Part shown: in pieces, positions 59,335-64,000 of the stretch
Layout: every line of letters starts with the position of its first letter
Position numbering within the stretch: the stretch's first letter is position 1
NCBI GenBank assembly: GCA_035517615.1
Contig: DATIYM010000050.1
Span: 1-64,000 of the forward strand
Reading direction: 5' to 3'
Length of the DNA stretch: 64,000 nucleotides
DNA from: AG25 sp035517615
Lineage (GTDB): Bacteria; Gemmatimonadota; Gemmatimonadetes; Gemmatimonadales; GWC2-71-9
The notes under the pieces: model-generated
What the model saw: the letters and a program-made list of their open reading frames with translations, nothing else
Told to the model about the DNA's origin: nothing
The model's database searches: none
Translations under genes and position numbers: made by a program

Positions 59335-59952
59335 ATGAGACCCTTGATCCGCGCGGTGTTTCTGGCGGTCGTCGCTACCGCCGCGCTCCCTGTGGTCCGC
59401 ATTCCTGTCGATCTACTCGCCGCGCAGGATACGCTCCCGGTCGGTTTCGGCTCGCTGCGTCGTGACGACATCGCCGTGCAGCTCGCGACCGATCAGGTCG
59501 CGATTCAGCTGCTGCCGCTGCGCGAATCGGTGATTCGCCTGCTCGCGCCCGATACGTACGCCTCGCTCCGCTCGCTGCTCGCGAAGCATCAGACCGCGCT
59601 CGACTCGATCGCGCGGCAAGCGGGAGAGCGCCATCCGCTGCCCGTGCTGGTGACGTTTTTCGGTCTCGTGCCGAACGGGCACTTTGTCCCGGAAGATCTG
59701 GACCTCGCGAGCAGCGGGCAGTTGTACCGGCCGATCGGGATCGTGCCGCTCTCGCCGCAGTGGAGCTCGAACCAGGTCGACCCGCGCGCGCAGGTGATCG
59801 CGATCTATCTCTACGACGAAGACATCACGCTCGGCCAGGACCTGACGGTCAGCTACGGGTCACTGTCGAGCGATTCCTGGTCGCATGCGGTGCGGTTACT
59901 CGATCAGGAACGCGCCCGGGTTCTGTCGCGGGCGGCGTCGAGCCCGAAGTAG
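59335..59952 (+). CDS. Hypothetical secreted protein
   Basis: A 205-aa protein with a signal peptide (RAVFLAVVATAALPVVRIPVDLLAAQ) and a soluble domain (DDIAVQLATDQVAIQLLPL, HPLPVLVTFFGLVPNGHFVPEDLDL, VDPRAQVIAIYLYDEDITLGQ). No family recognised. GGAGGAC precedes the ATG. It lies 10 nt upstream of the hybrid histidine kinase and could supply a periplasmic input, though that protein has only one N-terminal helix. Confidence 0.6.
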   Translation: MRPLIRAVFLAVVATAALPVVRIPVDLLAAQDTLPVGFGSLRRDDIAVQLATDQVAIQLLPLRESVIRLLAPDTYASLRSLLAKHQTALDSIARQAGERHPLPVLVTFFGLVPNGHFVPEDLDLASSGQLYRPIGIVPLSPQWSSNQVDPRAQVIAIYLYDEDITLGQDLTVSYGSLSSDSWSHAVRLLDQERARVLSRAASSPK

Positions 59953-59962
59953 TCCGCTGGCG

Positions 59963-62074
59963 ATGCCCATCGTCGTAGCCGCGGCCCTGGCCCTCGCCGC
60001 GGGAGTGGCGGGGGCGGCGCTCGCCGCGTTCGTGCTGCGGGCGCGGTGGTCGCACAGCGAGCACGAACGGCGGCGCCTGGCGGCCGAGCTGAACCGCCGT
60101 CTCTCAGAGCTGTTCTCTCTCCAGGAGCTGTCGTACATCGTCTCCGAATCGCTCGAGCTGGAGCGCATCGTCGAGCAGGTGGTGCGCTACGCGATGCGTT
60201 TTCTCGATGCCCGGGGCGCGCTGATCGCGCTGGCGAGCAACGATCCGGATTCGGAGGAGCTGACCGTGGGCGGAGCCGAGGGGACGCTGGCCGAGCTGCG
60301 CGGCAAGAGCGTCGCGTACGACGATCCGGGCCTCATCGTGCGGGCGCTCGCTCGCGAGCGACTCGAGCTGGCGCAGGGATCGCCCACGGGACCCGTGGAG
60401 CTGCTGCGCGGCGTCTCGGCCGGCGCCGCGGCGGCGGTGCCGCTCCGCGCGCACGGCGTGGTGGTGGGCTCGCTCGTGGTCACCGACCCGCGGGGGGGCG
60501 CGTTTCCGTCCGAGGACGTGCGACTGCTCTCGACCGTCGCGACGCACGCTGCCGTGGCGCTCGCCAACGCCCGATTTTTCGAGATCGTCCGTCGCGGCAA
60601 GGACCAGTGGGAGACGGCGTTCGATGCGTTGAGCGAAGGCATCGCGGTGGTCGATGAACAAGGGCGCGTGCGTCGCGCCAACCGGGCGCTCGCGGCGCTG
60701 CTCGGGACCACCGTGGCGCAGGTCGCGGGCGAGGATCTGGGGAGCCAACTGCTGGACGATTCGCGGGCGCTCGTCGAGCTACTCGCCACGGCCCGGCGCG
60801 AAGAGCGCCCGCTGCCCCTCATCGTGCGCTCCGAGCAGCTGAAAAAGGTCGTGCGGCTCACCGGCGCCCGCATTCCGAACAGTACCATGGAACAGAGCAT
60901 CGTGGTGCTGATCGAGGACGTGACCGATCAGCAAGCCATGGAAACGCAGCTGATTCAGAGCGAAAAGCTCGCCGCCGTGGGGCAGCTCGTGTCGGGCGTG
61001 GCGCACGAGCTGAACAATCCACTCACGTCGATCGCCGGACTGTCGGAGCTGCTGCTCGAGCAAAAGGAGCTGGGGGAGAAGGATCGCGACCATTTGCGCG
61101 TGGTGCACGAACAGGCCGAGCGAGCCGGGCGGATCGTCCGCAACCTGCTCACGTTTGCCCGCAAGGCGCCGGCGGAACGGGGGCTCGTGGACCTGAACGA
61201 CGTGGTGCAGCGCACCCTCGTGCTGATCAGCTACGACCTGAAGCTCAAGAACATCACGATCGACAAAAGCCTGGCGCGCAGCCTTCCTCCCGTGCAGGGC
61301 GACCGGCACGCGCTGCAGCAGGTGGCGCTGAACCTGCTCACGAACGCCGCGCACGCGGTGGCCCAGAACCCCCCGGAAGAACGCCGCGTGATTCGCGTGA
61401 CGACCGACTTCACGGACCGGGTGCGACTCGTGATCCAGGACTCGGGGCCCGGCATTCCGGATGACGTCGTGCCCCACCTGTTCACGCCGTTCTTCACCAC
61501 CAAAGAGCCCGGTCAGGGCACGGGACTCGGCCTCTCCATCACGTACTCAATCGTGCAGTCACACGGCGGGCAGGTCACACTCGAGCAGGACGCGAACGGG
61601 GCGAGCCGGGGAGCCACGTTCGTGGTCGAGCTGCCGCCCGCTTCGGGGGATGCCGCGACGCTCGAGCCCGCGCGCGAGCCGTTGCACGAACGCGGACTCA
61701 CCAGGCGGACCATTCTGCTCGTGGACGACGATCCGGCCGTGCGGCGGCTCGTCAAGGCGCTGTTCGGGCGCGAGGGGCACGCGGTGGACGTCGCGCGCAA
61801 TCCGCTCCAGGCGATCGATATGGCGCGGGCGCGCGGCTACGATCTCATTCTCGCCGACGCTCAGGCGAGCGTGCGGGGGAAACTGTTCGTGGAGGCCCTG
61901 GTGGAATCGAAGCCGGCGCTCAGACAGCGGACGCTCGTCGCCACCGGCGACATTCGGCAGGGAACGGAAGAAACGCTGGCCAGGCTGGGCTTACGCTACG
62001 TGCGCAAGCCTTTCAATCTGCGCGATCTCCTGGCCGAAGCGGCACGGGTCTGGGAGGGCCGCGCCGAATCATAG
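59963..62074 (+). CDS. Hybrid histidine kinase (TM-GAF-PAS-HisKA-HATPase-receiver)
   Basis: A 703-aa sensor: N-terminal helix (VVAAALALAAGVAGAALAAFVL) at 4-26, a GAF domain (about 45-210, FSLQELSYIVSESLELERIVEQ), a PAS domain (about 215-320, ALSEGIAVVDEQGRVRRAN), HisKA with GVAHELNNPLTSIAGL near 350 (the AHELNNPL NtrB-like form), HATPase with NLLTNAAHAV and GQGTGLGLSI, and a receiver (about 590-700) with LLVDDDPAVRRLV, phosphoacceptor in LILADAQAS and Lys in YVRKPF. No DNA-binding output, so it must signal through another protein. Confidence 0.9.
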   Translation: MPIVVAAALALAAGVAGAALAAFVLRARWSHSEHERRRLAAELNRRLSELFSLQELSYIVSESLELERIVEQVVRYAMRFLDARGALIALASNDPDSEELTVGGAEGTLAELRGKSVAYDDPGLIVRALARERLELAQGSPTGPVELLRGVSAGAAAAVPLRAHGVVVGSLVVTDPRGGAFPSEDVRLLSTVATHAAVALANARFFEIVRRGKDQWETAFDALSEGIAVVDEQGRVRRANRALAALLGTTVAQVAGEDLGSQLLDDSRALVELLATARREERPLPLIVRSEQLKKVVRLTGARIPNSTMEQSIVVLIEDVTDQQAMETQLIQSEKLAAVGQLVSGVAHELNNPLTSIAGLSELLLEQKELGEKDRDHLRVVHEQAERAGRIVRNLLTFARKAPAERGLVDLNDVVQRTLVLISYDLKLKNITIDKSLARSLPPVQGDRHALQQVALNLLTNAAHAVAQNPPEERRVIRVTTDFTDRVRLVIQDSGPGIPDDVVPHLFTPFFTTKEPGQGTGLGLSITYSIVQSHGGQVTLEQDANGASRGATFVVELPPASGDAATLEPAREPLHERGLTRRTILLVDDDPAVRRLVKALFGREGHAVDVARNPLQAIDMARARGYDLILADAQASVRGKLFVEALVESKPALRQRTLVATGDIRQGTEETLARLGLRYVRKPFNLRDLLAEAARVWEGRAES

Positions 62075-62385
62075 GCTTCCGCCGGCCAGCCGTACACGGC
62101 GAGATTCACCGACCCGCCGGCGGTAAATCGCACTCCTTCGCGTAACAGCAGCGCGCGTTGCACGACCGCGGCATGATCGTGCGCCGCGAGCGAGATCCGG
62201 CCCGACGCATTCACCACGCGCCACCACGTCAAATCGGAGTCGTCCGGCAGCGCCGAGAGCGCCCAACCGACGGTGCGCGCGGCGCCCGGCCTCCCGGCGA
62301 GCCGCGCGACCACGCCGTAGGTGGCCACGCGTCCCTTGGGGATGTGCTGGACCACCCGGTAGATCCGCCGATAAAACGGATTCAC
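61996..62385 (-). CDS. atl: Alkyltransferase-like (MGMT-fold) protein without catalytic Cys
   Basis: A 129-aa protein of the O6-alkylguanine-DNA alkyltransferase fold: FYRRIYRVVQHIPKGRVATYGVVARLAG near 4-31 (the PxGRVxTYG DNA-binding helix) and GWALSALPDDSDLTWWRVVNASGRIS, where the PCHR active-site Cys is replaced by Trp (WWR). Atl proteins bind alkylated DNA and recruit nucleotide excision repair instead of transferring the group. GTG 62385 overlaps the hisF stop (GTGA). The basic 3' end overlaps the histidine-kinase gene by 79 bp. Confidence 0.85.
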   Translation of the reverse strand: MNPFYRRIYRVVQHIPKGRVATYGVVARLAGRPGAARTVGWALSALPDDSDLTWWRVVNASGRISLAAHDHAAVVQRALLLREGVRFTAGGSVNLAVYGWPAEAYDSARPSQTRAASARRSRRLKGLRT

Positions 62386-63152
62386 GGGCGCACCGGAAAG
62401 CCACGCCGGGCGAGGAAGGCGCGCGCTTCGGGCACCGTGGTGCCGCGGTAGTGGAACAGCGTGGCCGCGAGCACGCCATGGGCGCCGGCATCGAGCGCCT
62501 GCGCCAGATGCTCGAGCGTTCCGGCGCCGCCCGAGGCGATGACGGGAATGCGAACCCCGTGTGCGACGGCACCGGTGAGCGGGAGGTCGTACCCACCCTG
62601 CGTGCCGTCGGTGTCCATCGAGGTCAAGAGAATTTCTCCCGCGCCGAGCTGCTCGACCTTCGAGGCCCACTCCACGGCTTCGATTCCTGTGGGCTCACGA
62701 CCCCCGCGCACCATGACCTCCCACCCTCTCCCCTTCCCGCTTCCCGCTTCCCGCTGTTTTGCGTCGATCGCCACCACCACGCACTGGCGGCCGAACTCGT
62801 CGGCCAGTCGCGTGACGAGCGACGGATCGCTGACGGCGGCCGTATTCACTCCGACTTTGTCCGCGCCGGCGCGCAACACGGCGCGCGCGTCGTCCACGCT
62901 CCGGACGCCCCCGCCCACGGTGAACGGGATAAACAGCCGCTCGGCCACGCGCGCGACCAGGTCGATGAGCGTGCCACGCTGCTCGTGGCTCGCGGTGATG
63001 TCGAGGAATACGAGCTCATCGGCGCCCTCGGCATCGTAGCGCGCAGCCTGTTCCACGGGATCGCCGGCATCACGCAGCTCCTGAAAACGGACGCCCTTCA
63101 CGACTCGGCCGCAATCGACATCAAGACAGGGAATCAGTCTCCGCGCTAGCAT
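62382..63152 (-). CDS. hisF: Imidazole glycerol phosphate synthase cyclase subunit HisF
   Basis: A 256-aa TIM-barrel enzyme of histidine synthesis that joins ammonia from HisH to PRFAR. Motifs: RLIPCLDVDCGRVVKGV at 5-21 (catalytic Asp), DELVFLDITAS, PFTVGGGVRSVDDAR, GADKVGVNTAAV, VVVAIDAK and EILLTSMDTDGT (second Asp), VIASGGAGTLEH. After IDAK about 7 extra residues (QREAGSGKGRG) are encoded by a three-copy heptanucleotide repeat. The hisH-nudix-hisF order is unusual. Confidence 0.96.
   Translation of the reverse strand: MLARRLIPCLDVDCGRVVKGVRFQELRDAGDPVEQAARYDAEGADELVFLDITASHEQRGTLIDLVARVAERLFIPFTVGGGVRSVDDARAVLRAGADKVGVNTAAVSDPSLVTRLADEFGRQCVVVAIDAKQREAGSGKGRGWEVMVRGGREPTGIEAVEWASKVEQLGAGEILLTSMDTDGTQGGYDLPLTGAVAHGVRIPVIASGGAGTLEHLAQALDAGAHGVLAATLFHYRGTTVPEARAFLARRGFPVRP
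62733..62753. repeat. Heptanucleotide CTTCCCG x3 inside hisF
   Basis: Three perfect direct copies, 21 nt in all, coding for an insertion of about 7 residues in a surface loop of HisF after IDAK. As 3 x 7 is a multiple of three, the frame is kept; loss or gain of one unit would break it. Confidence 0.85.
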
Positions 63153-63625
63153 ACGCGTAGAACGTCATCCAGCAAGCCCCCGTCCCCCTTGCGGAAAAGC
63201 AAAACGATATCCTCGATTGCACGCCGTTCGCGGGGCCAAGCGAATCGCAGCGCCGCCTGATCGGGTGACAGCCACACGGCATCATCGTGTTCGGAGGAGA
63301 GCCGCACTGGCGCGTCGGGTGGCACGAATGCGGCGAACACCGCGACGAGGGCGACACGATCCTGCGCGTGCTGATAGAACGACTCGACGCGACTTGCGTT
63401 GAACACTCGCAGCGGGACGAGTCCCGTCTCTTCGCGCATTTCGCGCAGCGCCGCCGCGACCGGTGTTTCACCCGGCTCGATCGTGCCGTGCACCGTCTCC
63501 CACGCGCCGGGACAGCGATCACCCGCGGCGCGCTCGAGCACCAGCACCTCGAGCGCCGCCTCGGTCCCTCGCGTTATCTGCCGCAGCACGTAGAGATCGA
63601 TGAAGACGAGGCCGACTTCGCTCAC
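63146..63625 (-). CDS. Nudix hydrolase
   Basis: A 159-aa pyrophosphohydrolase with the full Nudix box GTIEPGETPVAAALREMREE followed by TGL (GX5EX7REUXEEXGU) near residue 47-69 and a preceding GAWETVHGT. The specific substrate (dNTP, nucleotide sugar, etc.) is not evident. It sits between hisH and hisF, overlapping hisH by 4 nt and hisF by 7 nt, so it is expressed with histidine genes; a role on a histidine-pathway nucleotide is possible but speculative. Confidence 0.9.
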   Translation of the reverse strand: MSEVGLVFIDLYVLRQITRGTEAALEVLVLERAAGDRCPGAWETVHGTIEPGETPVAAALREMREETGLVPLRVFNASRVESFYQHAQDRVALVAVFAAFVPPDAPVRLSSEHDDAVWLSPDQAALRFAWPRERRAIEDIVLLFRKGDGGLLDDVLRVC

Positions 63626-64000
63626 GGCTGCCAGCGCGCGAATGCGCGCAGCAGCGCCAGGCCTCGAGCCTGCGATTTCTCTGGATGGAATTGCACGCCG
63701 AGCACGTTCTCGGCGCCCGCGATGGTCGCGAACGTTTCGCCGTACTCGGCGCTGGCGAGCGCGAGACCGTTCTCGAGCTGGTCGGGGTGATAACTGTGCA
63801 CGTGATAGAAGAACGACCCGTCGGGGTCGAACGCCTCGGCCAGGACCGGATGCGCGCGGCCGGTGGGTGTGAGATCGACTTTCGCCCAGCCGACGTGCGG
63901 CACGGGAAGCGACGTGCGAAACCGCACGGCGCTGCCGGGAAGGAGCCCGAGCCCGCGCACGCCAGGCGCCTCCTCGCTCTCCTCGAGAAACAGCTGCAGC
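63622..64000 (-). CDS. hisH: Imidazole glycerol phosphate synthase glutamine amidotransferase HisH, 5' end cut by window edge
   Basis: The C-terminal 125 residues of HisH are present: start of the visible part LQLFLEESEEA (just after the nucleophile-elbow GxCLGMQ, which lies outside), PHVGWAKVD, FYHVHSYHPD and GVQFHPEKSQ with the catalytic His/Glu of the triad. It supplies ammonia to HisF. The active-site Cys cannot be checked because it lies beyond 64000. Confidence 0.95.
   Translation of the reverse strand, partial: LQLFLEESEEAPGVRGLGLLPGSAVRFRTSLPVPHVGWAKVDLTPTGRAHPVLAEAFDPDGSFFYHVHSYHPDQLENGLALASAEYGETFATIAGAENVLGVQFHPEKSQARGLALLRAFARWQP

Overview
The window is GC-rich, densely packed DNA of a diderm (Gram-negative-type) bacterium. 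It encodes an OprO/P-like porin, lipoproteins, HtrA, rhomboid, prepilin peptidase and several membrane Ser/Thr kinases with extracytoplasmic tails. The gene style (kinases with periplasmic TPR or PEGA tails, Ig-repeat lipoproteins, a DUF4384-like protein, many GTGA/ATGA/TTGA gene junctions) most resembles Gemmatimonadota. That placement is an inference; no rRNA gene is present. I see no prophage, insertion sequence, CRISPR array or classical defence locus.

Layout. 1-1785 (minus): start of a kdp potassium-pump operon (156-aa membrane protein, 37-aa miniprotein, kdpF, kdpA running off the edge). 1.9-3.7 kb: DNA polymerase X. 3.7-7.3 kb (minus): ffh-rpsP-rimM-trmD-rplS-rnhB, with an unusually short rimM. 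7.4-11.4 kb (minus): rRNA methyltransferase, prepilin peptidase, a one-module ClpB-like ATPase and a lipoprotein metalloprotease. 11.4-14.3 kb: thiD, then punA and an adenosine-deaminase-like enzyme with an extra N-terminal beta-grasp-like domain.

14.4-32.8 kb (plus) is the most coherent block: phosphate sensing, uptake and storage. It holds phoB-phoR, ppk2, a GT4 glycosyltransferase with a phosphodiesterase and a PAP2 phosphatase, ppx-ppk1-sixA-CHAD, a phosphate-type porin, pstS, pstC-pstA-pstB1-pstB2 and phoU. Four intergenic spaces in this block carry 11-bp direct repeats of the type GTTAC-N6, which I read as PhoB boxes.

32.8-48.4 kb: rhomboid, dnaK, htrA, a large Ser/Thr kinase, MobA-like and XdhC-like genes, a MoaD-like carrier beside threonine synthase, an aminotransferase, secreted MsrB and a DUF4384-like secreted protein. 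48.7-54.2 kb: four genes linked by overlapping stop/start codons (Ig-repeat lipoprotein, zinc-ribbon/kinase/PEGA protein, TPR-like secreted protein, probable outer-membrane protein), a candidate uncharacterised envelope signalling unit. 54.2-64 kb: tRNA-Leu, DUF962 protein, tig-clpP-clpX-engB, a GAF/PAS/histidine kinase/receiver hybrid, an alkyltransferase-like protein, and hisF-nudix-hisH (hisH cut by the window end).

A pattern across the window is a TANNTT hexamer (mostly TAGATT) ending 7-9 nt before the start codon of polX, ffh, pstC, rhomboid, tig and clpP. This suggests leaderless transcripts from a TANNTT minus-10 element.
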